A DNA stretch of 64,000 nucleotides from Shinella fusca (GTDB lineage Bacteria > Pseudomonadota > Alphaproteobacteria > Rhizobiales > Rhizobiaceae), in the NCBI RefSeq assembly GCF_014203155.1, contig NZ_JACHIK010000004.1, positions 186,001 through 250,000 of the forward strand, given 5' to 3'. A program made the translations under genes and the position numbers. Below are positions 28,767 to 37,036 of the stretch, in pieces. The stretch's first letter is position 1, and every line of letters begins with the position of its first letter. The notes under the pieces were generated by a model, which did no database searches, had not been told where the DNA came from, and saw only the letters and a list, made by a program, of their open reading frames with translations.

Positions 28767-29759
28767 TCAGCCATGCCCGATGCGACCCTGCAGCTCATCC
28801 TCGATATGGATGCGGATGATCTCGTCGAACGTGCTCTCGGCCGTAAAGCCCAGTTCGCTCGCGCGCTGCGCGTCGAAGTCGGTCGCCCAGCCGGCGACGA
28901 TCCGGCGGATCACCGGATCCGGCTCACGGCGGATGAGGGCGACCGTCTTCGGCCCGGCGATCCGCCCCAGCGCCTCGATCTCCTCGCCGACGAGGGCGGA
29001 AAGGCCGGGCATCGTCAGATTGCGGCGCGGGCCGATGCGGGCCGTGTCCATGCGCGCGGCATGGACGAAGAACCCCACCGCCGAGCGCGGGCTTGCGAAC
29101 CAGTGGCGCACGCTCTCGTCCACCGGCAGCACGGCTTCCTTGCCGGCGAGCGGCTCGCGCAGGATGTTGGAGAAGAAGCCGGACGCCGCCTTGTTCGGCG
29201 TTCCCGGGCGGATGCAGATGGTCGGCAGGCGGATGCCGATGCCGTCGAAGACGCCCTTGCGCGTATAGTCGGCAAGCAGCAGTTCGCAGATCGCCTTCTG
29301 CGTGCCGTAGCTCGTCAGCGGCGTGGTGAAGAACGTATCGCCGATCTTCTCCGGGAAGGGCTCGCCGAAGACCGCAATGGAAGAGGCGAAGATGACGCGC
29401 GGCGCATAGGGCGCCCGAAGGCCCTCCTGCCGGATCGCCTCGAAGAGGAAGCGCGTGCCGTCGAGGTTCACCTTGTAGCCGAGGTCGAAATCGGCCTCGG
29501 CCTCGCCCGAGACGATGGCGGCGAGATGGAAGATGACATCGGGGCGACTAGCGACGAGCCCCGCGGCGACGCCGGGATCCGAAACGTCGAGCGCCAGCGC
29601 GGAGGCAACCACCGAAAGCCCGGCGGGAACCGGCGGAAGCACGACATCCACCAGCGTCATCGCCGTAACGTCATAGCCGAGCGCGCCGGGATCGGCCGCG
29701 ATCTTCTCCACCAGCTTGCGGCCGATCATGCCGGCCGCTCCGATCACCATTACATGCAT
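28767..29759 (-). CDS. denD: D-erythronate dehydrogenase
   Basis: A 330-residue NAD-dependent epimerase/dehydratase-fold enzyme. The Rossmann motif GAAGMIGRKL is at 7-16, and the catalytic Ser/Tyr/Lys triad is seen as FASSIAV and SYGTQK. The overall text (FHLAAIVSGEAEADFDLGYK, IRPGTPNKAASGFFSNILRE) is that of DenD, which oxidises D-erythronate to 2-oxo-tetronate. OtnI, OtnK and OtnC genes for the following steps are within 7 kb, which secures the call. It sits between the GntR gene and the importer ATPase. Confidence 0.9.
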   Translation of the reverse strand: MHVMVIGAAGMIGRKLVEKIAADPGALGYDVTAMTLVDVVLPPVPAGLSVVASALALDVSDPGVAAGLVASRPDVIFHLAAIVSGEAEADFDLGYKVNLDGTRFLFEAIRQEGLRAPYAPRVIFASSIAVFGEPFPEKIGDTFFTTPLTSYGTQKAICELLLADYTRKGVFDGIGIRLPTICIRPGTPNKAASGFFSNILREPLAGKEAVLPVDESVRHWFASPRSAVGFFVHAARMDTARIGPRRNLTMPGLSALVGEEIEALGRIAGPKTVALIRREPDPVIRRIVAGWATDFDAQRASELGFTAESTFDEIIRIHIEDELQGRIGHG

Positions 29760-29801
29760 ATGCGGCGGACCTCCCCGTCGTGCCTGTCCGTAGACCGGAC
29801 C

Positions 29802-30578
29802 TTATTGCTGCTCTTGCCCGGAACCCTTCATGCGGCTGCCGGCATCCGCGACCAGTTCCCTCGTGGTCGCGTAGATGCGCTGCAGATGTTTACGGAATGC
29901 CTGCGTCACCGCCTCGCGGTCGCGCCGGCGCAATGCCTCGACGATCTCCACATGGTCGCGGTAGCTCGCGTCGATCGCCCCCGGCCGCGACATGGCCGAG
30001 CGGCGGAAATCCATCATGTAGGTGTAGAGATCGGTGACGAAATCGGCGAGCAGCGGGTTGCCGCAGGCCCGGTAGATCGAGACGTGGAATTCGCGGTCGC
30101 AGATGAGGAAGCGCATGGCGTCGTCGCCGCCGAGCCGGTGCGCCTCCAGCAGGTCCTCGAGCTTGGCGATTGTCTCGTCGTCGATGGCCTCGGCCGCATC
30201 GCCCACCACCTTCAGTTCGACATGCAGGCGCGCGGCATGCACGGCATCCAGATCGTAGCTGTTGATGGCGTTGGACGAGACGATCGTCACCGGCAGGTGG
30301 CTGAGGTCGATATTGCTGATGCGCGTGCGGCTGCCCTGGGCGACGTCGAGGATATTGCGCGCGGCAAGCTGCTGGATGGCGCCGCGCACCGTCTCCCGGC
30401 TGACATGCATGACATTGGCAAGCTCGCGCTCGCCCGGCAGCTCGTCTCCCGGCCGCAGCATGTTGGTCGCGATCAGGACCATGATCTTCTCGGCGATGAT
30501 GTCGCGCGCGGTGCGCCGGTCGAGCGACTTGCCCACCTTCGGCATTTCGACCAGCACGGGGCGTTCGCCCATCGCCAT
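29802..30578 (-). CDS. GntR-family (FadR/FCD) regulator of the erythronate/threonate genes
   Basis: 258 residues from the ATG at 30578, chosen because GGGAGG lies 5-6 bases upstream and a palindrome immediately precedes it. The N-terminal winged helix-turn-helix contains ELANVMHVSRETVRGAIQQL (about 50-69). The FCD-type C-terminal domain (from about 90) has the metal-ligand pattern Asp/His in FHVSIYRACGNPLL. It is encoded between otnI and denD on the same strand. It likely senses a C4 acid and represses its own operon via the site at 30590-30620. Confidence 0.88.
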   Translation of the reverse strand: MAMGERPVLVEMPKVGKSLDRRTARDIIAEKIMVLIATNMLRPGDELPGERELANVMHVSRETVRGAIQQLAARNILDVAQGSRTRISNIDLSHLPVTIVSSNAINSYDLDAVHAARLHVELKVVGDAAEAIDDETIAKLEDLLEAHRLGGDDAMRFLICDREFHVSIYRACGNPLLADFVTDLYTYMMDFRRSAMSRPGAIDASYRDHVEIVEALRRRDREAVTQAFRKHLQRIYATTRELVADAGSRMKGSGQEQQ

Positions 30579-30589
30579 CCCGACCTCCC

Positions 30590-30620
30590 ACTGATCTACT
30601 GGTTGGTCCAGCAGATCAGT
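30590..30620 (-). promoter_or_regulatory. Autoregulatory palindrome before the GntR gene
   Basis: An inverted repeat with 13-base arms (30590-30602 and 30608-30620, 12 of 13 pairs matching) and a five-base centre TTGGT; the half site is ACTGATCTACTGG. It ends 12 bases before the GntR start codon, next to the RBS. The CTGGTTGGTCCAG core resembles FadR-subfamily GntR sites. Confidence 0.75.
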
Positions 30621-30676
30621 TGCCAGCAAAGCCGGAAAGGCCGGGGCCGTCAAGTGAGCTTCGTCGCCGCGCCGCA

Positions 30677-31492
30677 TCAAAAGGGCGCCCTCCAATTGTG
30701 CGCCGCACGGCTATCCTGTGGGTCGCATGCGCGCTCCAGCCAGCCGAGGCCGTCGAGGGTCGCGCCGGCGGGGCGGTATTCGCAGCCCACCCAGCCCTCG
30801 TATCCGAGCGCATCGAGCGCCGCGAAGATGCGGAAATCGTCGAGCTCGCCGGTGCCGGGTTCGTGGCGCAGCGGCACGGAGGCGGTCTGCACATGGCCGA
30901 TCGCCGGCAGCAGCGCTTCGAGGCCCTTCAGCACGTCGCCGTGCAGGATCTGGCGGTGGTAGATGTCGAACTGGAGTTTCAGGTTCGGATGCCCGAGCCT
31001 GTCGATGATCTCGGCCGCCCGGCCGAAATCGTCGAGGAAATAGCCCGGCATGTCGCGCCGGTTTATCGGCTCAATGAGGAGCGTGCGCCCCGCTTCGCCG
31101 GCCGCATCCGCCGCAAAGCGCAGCGCGTCGAGATAGGCGGCGGTCGCAGCCGGCTCTCCGGCCGGGGCAAGGCCCGCCATCGCATGCAGCATGGGCGCAT
31201 CCAGCGCCCGGGCATAATCGAGCGCCGTTGCGACCGACCGGCGGAATTCCTCCGCGCGCTCCGGCAGGGCCGCAAGCCCGCGCTCGCCCTTCGCCCAATC
31301 TCCCGGCGGCAGGTTGAAGAGCACCTGCCGCAGGCCCGCCGCCCGCAGGGCCGCAGCAACCTCATCGGCCGGATGATCGTAGGGGAACAGGTATTCGACC
31401 GCCTCGAACCCCGCCGCCGCCGCCGCGCCGAACCGCTCGAGGAACGGCCGCTCGGTGAACATCATGGAGAGGTTGGCGGCAAATCGCGGCAT
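30677..31492 (-). CDS. otnI: 2-oxo-tetronate isomerase (hydroxypyruvate isomerase family)
   Basis: A 271-residue TIM-barrel of the hydroxypyruvate isomerase/xylose isomerase-like family. Visible motifs are the N-terminal ANLSMMFTERPFLERFGAAA, the metal-binding EPINRRDMPGYFL with its Glu, QFDIYHRQILHGD with Asp/His, and a C-terminal GCEYRPAG Glu. In the Den/Ltn/Otn pathway OtnI interconverts 2-oxo- and 3-oxo-tetronate. It lies 1 base after ltnD. Its immediate neighbours favour OtnI over Hyi. Confidence 0.87.
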   Translation of the reverse strand: MPRFAANLSMMFTERPFLERFGAAAAAGFEAVEYLFPYDHPADEVAAALRAAGLRQVLFNLPPGDWAKGERGLAALPERAEEFRRSVATALDYARALDAPMLHAMAGLAPAGEPAATAAYLDALRFAADAAGEAGRTLLIEPINRRDMPGYFLDDFGRAAEIIDRLGHPNLKLQFDIYHRQILHGDVLKGLEALLPAIGHVQTASVPLRHEPGTGELDDFRIFAALDALGYEGWVGCEYRPAGATLDGLGWLERACDPQDSRAAHNWRAPF

Positions 31493-31493
31493 C

Positions 31494-32414
31494 TCAGTCC
31501 TTCTCCTCCGGCCCCATGCCGGGCAGCGTGAGCCCGGATATGCCGGCGAGAAGCCGGGCGACGGAGGAATCGTCGTCGCGCCCCATGCCCGCCGCCTCCG
31601 TCATGACGAAGAGCTGCAGCGCAGCGCTCGTCACCGGCAGCGGGAACTTCTGCCTTCGCCCGAGATCGGAGACGATGCCGAGGTCCTTGGTGAAGATCGA
31701 GACCGCGCTCATCGGCGTGTAGTCGCCGGCCAGCACATGCGGGATGCGGTTCTCGAACATCCAGCTATTGCCGGCCGATTTCGTGATGACGTCGAAGACA
31801 CGGGAGATGTCGAGCCCGAGGCTGCCTGCAAAGGTGATCGCCTCGCATGCGGCGGCGATGTGGACGCCGGCCAGAAGCTGGTTGACGATCTTGAAGGACG
31901 AACCGATGCCGACGCTGTCGCCGAGCCGGTAGACGGTCTCCGCCATGGCATCGAGCGCGGGCGCGGCCGCGGCGAAGGCTTCCGGTGCGCCCGAGGCCAT
32001 GACCGTCAGCGCCCCGGCCGCCGCCTTCGCGGCGCCGCCGCTGATCGGCGCGTCGAGATAGAGAAGACCCGCGGCTTCCGCGCGCCGTGCGAAATCCTGC
32101 GCTTCCTGCGGGGCCATGGTCGGCGATGCGATGACGACCGCGCCGTCGCCAAGCGCCGCCGCGGCGCCCTCCGCGCCGAACAGTGCGCTTTCGACCTGCG
32201 CGGCGTTGACGACGACGAGAACGAGGATATCGGCGCCGCGCGCGGCCTCTGAGGCGCTCGCCCCTGCCCGGCCGCCCGCGGCCTTCAACGCGTCGAGCGC
32301 ATCGGGATTGGTGTCGTAGCCGGAAACGGAAAGGCCTGCGCGCAACAGCGAGCGCGCCATGCCGAGACCCATGGCGCCAAGGCCGATCACGGCGACCGAT
32401 TTCGCTGGATCCAT
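31494..32414 (-). CDS. ltnD: L-threonate dehydrogenase
   Basis: A 306-residue member of the 3-hydroxyisobutyrate/tartronate semialdehyde reductase family. The Rossmann motif VIGLGAMGLGMA is at 9-20, substrate loop DAPISGGAAKAAAG near 122-135, and the catalytic lysine in SSFKIVNQLLAGVHIAA. The text SAGNSWMFENRIPHV matches LtnD, which oxidises L-threonate to 2-oxo-tetronate, merging with the erythronate route at OtnI. It diverges from the LacI gene across a region with two operators. Confidence 0.88.
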   Translation of the reverse strand: MDPAKSVAVIGLGAMGLGMARSLLRAGLSVSGYDTNPDALDALKAAGGRAGASASEAARGADILVLVVVNAAQVESALFGAEGAAAALGDGAVVIASPTMAPQEAQDFARRAEAAGLLYLDAPISGGAAKAAAGALTVMASGAPEAFAAAAPALDAMAETVYRLGDSVGIGSSFKIVNQLLAGVHIAAACEAITFAGSLGLDISRVFDVITKSAGNSWMFENRIPHVLAGDYTPMSAVSIFTKDLGIVSDLGRRQKFPLPVTSAALQLFVMTEAAGMGRDDDSSVARLLAGISGLTLPGMGPEEKD

Positions 32415-32436
32415 GCCGTCCTCCCCCCGCCGTTCT

Positions 32437-32454
32437 TATGACAGCGCTAACATA
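32437..32454. promoter_or_regulatory. LacI operator 1 (ltnD side)
   Basis: The 18-mer TATGACAGCGCTAACATA is an imperfect palindrome centred on AGCGCT. It lies 22 bases upstream of the ltnD start. A central CG within a dyad is the hallmark of LacI-family operators. An exact reverse-complement copy occurs at 32495-32512. Confidence 0.85.
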
Positions 32455-32494
32455 AACCCAGTCAAACACATTGACGCGGACCCTGCAAGAAAAA

Positions 32495-32512
32495 TATGTT
32501 AGCGCTGTCATA
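32495..32512. promoter_or_regulatory. LacI operator 2 (lacI-type gene side)
   Basis: TATGTTAGCGCTGTCATA, the exact reverse complement of operator 1, lies 28 bases before the regulator start codon. Centres are 58 bases apart, suited to cooperative or looped repression of both divergent units. Confidence 0.85.
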
Positions 32513-32540
32513 GAGCTTGAAACCGCCTGAAAGACCGCGC

Positions 32541-33542
32541 ATGCCGCCGATCAAACCCACGCTGACCGATGTCGCCCGCCTTGCCGGCGTGAGCGAGATC
32601 ACCGTCTCCCGGGTCGTGCGCGGCAAGGGGCCGATCGCCGAGGAGACGCGGCTTCGGGTGCGCGGGGCGATCGAGGCGCTCGGCTACGTGCCGAACCGGG
32701 CGGCCGGCACGCTCGCCTCTTCCGCCTCGCTGTTCATCGGCGTCATCCTGCCCTCGATGCACAACATCGTCTTTCCCGAAGTGCTGCGCGGCATCTACGA
32801 GGGGCTGGCCGGCAGTCCCTACCAGCCGCTGCTCGGCGTCAGCGAATACGACCGCGACAAGGAGCAGGAGATCCTCGCCTCCCTGCTCGCCTGGCAGCCG
32901 ATGGCGATCATCACCGCCGGCTCGGACCATACGGACGTCACGCGCCGGCTCCTGTCGGAAAGCGGCGTGCGCGTCGTCGAACTGATGGATACGGAGGGCG
33001 ATCCCGTCGACCTCGTCGTCGGCTTTTCCCACCGGCAGGCCGGCTATGACAGCGGCCGGCACCTGATCGCCCGGGGCTATCGCCGCATCGGCTATGTCGG
33101 CCACGACTGGGCCGCCGACCGGCGCGCGCGGCTCCGCTACGAAGGCCTCGTCGCGGCGCTTGCCGATACGGGCCTTTCCCTTGCCGCGGAGGTGCATGCG
33201 GACGGGCCGAGCTCCGTCACGGGGGGAACGGAGATGCTGCCGAGGCTGCTGGCCGCGGCGCCGGATATCGATGCCGCGGTTTTCGTCAACGACGACATGG
33301 CGGTCGGCGGCTATTTCCATTGCCTTGCCGCCGGCATCGCCGTGAAGAAGGACCTCGCGCTCTTCGGCTTCAACGGGCTCGATATCGGCCAGGCGATCCC
33401 CATGCCGCTGTCGACCGTGCGCTCCAACCGCTTCGAGATCGGCCGCATCGCCGCCGAGCGCATCATCGCGGAGCCGAAGCGGCCGGCCGTAACCGAGGTG
33501 GTGAATACCGGATACGAGATCATCGAGGGCGCGACCGCCTGA
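32541..33542 (+). CDS. LacI-family regulator of the otnKC and ltnD-otnI units
   Basis: 333 residues from the ATG at 32541; a TTG at 32517 is possible but adds a Pro-rich tail. The DNA-binding domain is TLTDVARLAGVSEITVSRVV (about 6-25) with a hinge helix near 55. The rest is a sugar-binding fold of the GntR-gluconate type (text IGVILPSMHNIVFPEVLRGI). It sits upstream of otnK on the same strand, 19 bases apart, so it is probably autoregulated through the paired operators. The inducer is likely a tetronate or phosphorylated derivative. Confidence 0.9.
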   Translation: MPPIKPTLTDVARLAGVSEITVSRVVRGKGPIAEETRLRVRGAIEALGYVPNRAAGTLASSASLFIGVILPSMHNIVFPEVLRGIYEGLAGSPYQPLLGVSEYDRDKEQEILASLLAWQPMAIITAGSDHTDVTRRLLSESGVRVVELMDTEGDPVDLVVGFSHRQAGYDSGRHLIARGYRRIGYVGHDWAADRRARLRYEGLVAALADTGLSLAAEVHADGPSSVTGGTEMLPRLLAAAPDIDAAVFVNDDMAVGGYFHCLAAGIAVKKDLALFGFNGLDIGQAIPMPLSTVRSNRFEIGRIAAERIIAEPKRPAVTEVVNTGYEIIEGATA

Positions 33543-33561
33543 CGGGCGCAAGGAGGACGAG

Positions 33562-34818
33562 ATGTTCATTGGGGCCATTGCCGACGACCTGACGGGGGCG
33601 ACCGACCTCTGCCTCATGCTGGCGCGCGGCGGCATGCGCGTGGTGCAGGTGATCGGTGTGCCTGAGGCGGCCTTCGATTTCGGCGCGGCGGATGCGGTCG
33701 TCGTGGCGCTCAAGTCGCGCACCGTCCCCAAGGAAGATGCCGTCGCCCAGTCGCTCGCGGCCGCCCGCCGGCTGCTGGATGCCGGCGCGCGGCAGATCTT
33801 CTTCAAATATTGCTCGACCTTCGATTCCACCGACGAGGGCAATATCGGCCCGGTCACCGAGGCGCTGCTGGAGGCGACCGGCGCGGCGCTGACGATCGCC
33901 TGCCCCGCCTTTCCGGCCAATGGCCGCACGGTCTACAGGGGCCACCTCTTCGTCGGCGACCTCCTGCTTTCCGACAGCTCGATGAAGGACCATCCGCTGA
34001 CGCCGATGCGCGACGCCAACCTGGTGCGCGTGCTGGGCAGGCAGACGGCGCTGCCGGTCGGGCTCGTCGGCTACGAGACGGTGGAAAAAGGCGCAGGCGC
34101 GATCCGGGCCGCATTCGACAGGGCCGGAGGCGAGGGCCTGCGCATGCTGATCGTCGACGCCGTCACGGACGACCAGCTGAGGGCCATCGGCAAGGCGGCG
34201 GCGGGGCTGAAGCTCGTCACGGGCGGCTCGGGCGTCGCCATCGGCCTGCCCGCCAATTTCGGCTTTCAGGAAGGGGCGGCGAGCGCCCATCCCTTCTCCG
34301 CCCCGGCAGGGCGCGCGGCCATCATCGCCGGCTCGTGCTCGGCGGCCACCCGGCGGCAGATCGCCGCCGCGCGCGCGGCCGGCGTTCCCGCGTTGAAGGT
34401 CGACCCGCAGGAGATCGCCGAAGGGCGGATGACGGCGGAAGCCGCCGCCCGCTGGGCCATCGGCAGCGACCACGCAACGCCCCTCGTCTTTTCGAGCGAC
34501 GATCCGGCGGAGGTCGCCCGGGCGCAGGCCGCCCTCGGCCGCGATGAGGCCGGCGCGCTGGTCGAGCATCTTCTGGCCGAGGTCGCGGTGCGGCTCAGGG
34601 CGGCCGGCTTCCGCCGCTTCGTCGTCGCCGGCGGCGAGACGTCCGGCGCGGTCACCCATGCGCTCGGCCCCAAGGCGCTCGCCATCGGGCCCGAAATCGA
34701 CCCGGGCGTGCCCTGGACCGTCAGCCTCGGCGACGACGAGCCCGTGGCGCTGGCGCTGAAATCCGGCAATTTCGGCACCGACGATTTCTTCCTCAAGGCA
34801 TGGGACCTGCTGCGATGA
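33562..34818 (+). CDS. otnK: 3-oxo-tetronate kinase
   Basis: A 418-residue four-carbon acid sugar kinase (formerly DUF1537). The N-terminal substrate-binding motif GAIADDLTGATDLCLMLA (4-21) and the C-terminal nucleotide-binding text RRFVVAGGETSGAVTHALG mark the family. It phosphorylates 3-oxo-tetronate at O4. It is followed by otnC with an ATGA overlap, giving strong functional coupling. Confidence 0.92.
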   Translation: MFIGAIADDLTGATDLCLMLARGGMRVVQVIGVPEAAFDFGAADAVVVALKSRTVPKEDAVAQSLAAARRLLDAGARQIFFKYCSTFDSTDEGNIGPVTEALLEATGAALTIACPAFPANGRTVYRGHLFVGDLLLSDSSMKDHPLTPMRDANLVRVLGRQTALPVGLVGYETVEKGAGAIRAAFDRAGGEGLRMLIVDAVTDDQLRAIGKAAAGLKLVTGGSGVAIGLPANFGFQEGAASAHPFSAPAGRAAIIAGSCSAATRRQIAAARAAGVPALKVDPQEIAEGRMTAEAAARWAIGSDHATPLVFSSDDPAEVARAQAALGRDEAGALVEHLLAEVAVRLRAAGFRRFVVAGGETSGAVTHALGPKALAIGPEIDPGVPWTVSLGDDEPVALALKSGNFGTDDFFLKAWDLLR

Positions 34819-35465
34819 CCGCCACTCTCTCGGAGGAAACCAGGGCGCGCGACGCGATCGCCGCCGTCGGCAAGTCGATCTTCGATCGCGGCCTCACCTT
34901 CGGCTCGACGGGCAATATCAGCGTGCGGCTTTCGACGGGCGAGACGCTGATGACGCCGACCAATGCCTCGCTCGGCGCGCTCGATCCGGCGCGGCTCTCG
35001 CGCTTTTCCGCGGAAGGCGTGCACACCGGCGGCGACAAGCCGACCAAGGAAGCCTTCCTCCACCAGTGCATGTACTGCAAGCGTCCGCAAAGCGGCGCGG
35101 TCGTGCACCTGCATTCCACCCATTCCGTCGCCGTCAGCATCCTTGCCGATACCGATCCCGAGGACGTGCTGCCGCCGCTCACCGCCTACTACGTCATGCG
35201 GGTCGGCAGGCTGCCGCTGGTGCCCTACTTCCCGCCGGGCGCGACGGCGCTCGCCGAGGCCGTCGCCGCAAGGGCGGAGAAGAGCCATGCCGTGCTCCTG
35301 GCGAACCATGGCCCCGTCGTCGCAGGAAAGACGCTCGCGGACGCACAATATGCGACGGAGGAGCTGGAGGAGACGGCAAGGCTTTTCCTCCTCCTGCGCG
35401 GCTCCAATATCCGCCCGCTGACGGAAGAGCAGCGCAAGGCTATAGAGGAGAATGCAAGCCGCTAG
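34815..35465 (+). CDS. otnC: 3-oxo-tetronate 4-phosphate decarboxylase (class II aldolase family)
   Basis: 216 residues from the ATG at 34815, which overlaps the otnK stop. Class II aldolase/adducin fold: phosphate-binding TFGSTGNISVRL, catalytic Glu region, and zinc histidines in VVHLHSTHSVAVS and ANHGPVVAG. OtnC decarboxylates 3-oxo-tetronate 4-phosphate to dihydroxyacetone phosphate, which enters glycolysis. The alternative, an L-fuculose phosphate-type aldolase, is disfavoured by the neighbours. Confidence 0.9.
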   Translation: MTATLSEETRARDAIAAVGKSIFDRGLTFGSTGNISVRLSTGETLMTPTNASLGALDPARLSRFSAEGVHTGGDKPTKEAFLHQCMYCKRPQSGAVVHLHSTHSVAVSILADTDPEDVLPPLTAYYVMRVGRLPLVPYFPPGATALAEAVAARAEKSHAVLLANHGPVVAGKTLADAQYATEELEETARLFLLLRGSNIRPLTEEQRKAIEENASR

Positions 35466-35550
35466 CGGCCTTCCATCGCGCCGTTCGCCCGGAACCATTC
35501 CGCCCCGTCCGCCTTGAAGACGTGTTCAGTTTTCCGAACGGCAGGGAGGG

Positions 35551-36258
35551 ATGGAATTGCCGATCATCGCAACGGCCGCCTGGTCTATCCCGAAGGCGGT
35601 CGCGCACCGCTTTCCCGAGGAGGGCACGGTTCTCAGCCGGTATGCGGCGGTCTTCAGAGGCGTGGAGATCAACTCCACCTTCTATCGCCACCACAGGCCT
35701 TCCACCTATGCCCGCTGGGCCGGGTCCGTGCCGGATGATTTCCGCTTTGCCGTGAAGATACCGAGGGAGATCACCCACGGCCGGAGGCTGCGGGACATCG
35801 GCGCACCGTTCCAGCACTTCATCGGGGAGATTTCCCCGCTCGGCGAAAAGACGGGCCCCCTGCTGTGCCAGTTGCCGCCCTCGCTCGCCTTCCATGCCGG
35901 GGAGGCGGAGCGGGCGTTCGCCGCGATGCGGCAGGCCCATGCCGGCCCGCTCGCCGTCGAGGTCCGCCACAGGAGCTGGGCATCGGAGCCGGCGCTGACG
36001 CTGCTGCGCCGCTACGCGCTGGACCGGGTGCTCGCGAGCCCCGCCCCCGTCTGGCAGGCGGACGATTTTTCCGAGCCGCCGCGATATGTCCGCCTGCACG
36101 GCACGCCGCAGATGTACTATTCCAGCTACGGCGACGAGGAGATCGCCGCCTTCGCGCGGCTGCTTGCCGACGATGGCTGGTGCGTCTTCGACAACACGGC
36201 CTCCGGCGCTGCCGGCGAAAACGCGCTGGCGATGCTGGAGCTTTGCGGTCAGGGGTGA
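35551..36258 (+). CDS. DUF72 (YecE-like) protein
   Basis: A 235-residue protein of the DUF72 TIM-barrel-like family, with text GVEINSTFYRHHRPSTYARW, DFRFAVKIPREITH and CVFDNTASGAAGENAL. The function is unknown. It follows otnC by 85 bases on the same strand with its own good RBS (GGGAGG). Its 3-prime end overlaps the convergent SDR gene by 10 bases. Nothing in the family establishes a role in tetronate use. Confidence 0.8.
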   Translation: MELPIIATAAWSIPKAVAHRFPEEGTVLSRYAAVFRGVEINSTFYRHHRPSTYARWAGSVPDDFRFAVKIPREITHGRRLRDIGAPFQHFIGEISPLGEKTGPLLCQLPPSLAFHAGEAERAFAAMRQAHAGPLAVEVRHRSWASEPALTLLRRYALDRVLASPAPVWQADDFSEPPRYVRLHGTPQMYYSSYGDEEIAAFARLLADDGWCVFDNTASGAAGENALAMLELCGQG

Positions 36259-37025
36259 TGCAGCACGCTCATGCCGCCGTCGACCGTCAGGCAGGTGGCG
36301 TTCATGAAGGGGCATTCGTCCGAGACCATGAAGAGCGCGGCCCTGGCGATCTCCTCTGGCGCCGCGATGCGCCCGCCGGGATGCAGCTTCATCGTCGCCG
36401 CTTCCGCGGCGGCCGGATCGGGGAAGCCGTTCCAGTAGTCGACGACCTTCTGCGTGCGCACATAGCCGGGCGCGAGCGCATTCACCCGCACGCCCCTGCC
36501 GGCATATTCGAGGCCCAGCGCCTTGGTCATGCCGAGCAGCGCATGCTTGGCGACGGGATAGGGAAAGGTGTGCGGGATGATGGTGAAGGCGTGGGTAGAG
36601 GCGATGTTGAGGATGACGCCGCCGCCCTCCTCCAGGAGCCCCGGCAGGACGGCCCTGCTGCAATTCCACGCGCCCTTGAGATTGATGTCGAAGCAGCGCT
36701 GCCAGTCGGCATCCGAAAGGTCGAGCGGCTCGGAAAAGACGTTGACCCCGGCATTGTTGACGAGGGCGTTCGGCCGGCCGATCTTTCGCGTTGCGGCGGC
36801 GACGGCCTCCTCGATGGCCGCGGCATCGGTGATATCGGCCGCGGCGTGACCGACGATGCCACCCGCCGCGCGGAGCCTCTCCGCTTCGCGCGCGAGGAGA
36901 TCGCCGTCGCGGTCGATCAGGAAAAGGCGTGCGCCCTCGGCAAGGAAGACCTCGGCGATGGTGAGGCCGATCCCCTGCGCCGCGCCGGTCACGACCACCC
37001 GCTTGCCGTCCAGTCGTCCAGCCAT
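36249..37025 (-). CDS. Short-chain dehydrogenase, probable aldose dehydrogenase
   Basis: A 258-residue classical SDR: TGAAQGIG (14-21), NNAG (about 91-94), catalytic Ser in NIASTHAF and YPVAKHALLG as the YxxxK motif. Asp after beta-2 (FLIDRDG) indicates NAD use. It lies 11 bases after the GntR gene and opposite araFGH, so it may oxidise the pentose or hexose imported by AraFGH to a lactone or acid. No araBAD-type isomerase route is visible, which supports oxidative catabolism (inference). Confidence 0.78.
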   Translation of the reverse strand: MAGRLDGKRVVVTGAAQGIGLTIAEVFLAEGARLFLIDRDGDLLAREAERLRAAGGIVGHAAADITDAAAIEEAVAAATRKIGRPNALVNNAGVNVFSEPLDLSDADWQRCFDINLKGAWNCSRAVLPGLLEEGGGVILNIASTHAFTIIPHTFPYPVAKHALLGMTKALGLEYAGRGVRVNALAPGYVRTQKVVDYWNGFPDPAAAEAATMKLHPGGRIAAPEEIARAALFMVSDECPFMNATCLTVDGGMSVLHHP

Positions 37026-37036
37026 CCCGTTTCTCC

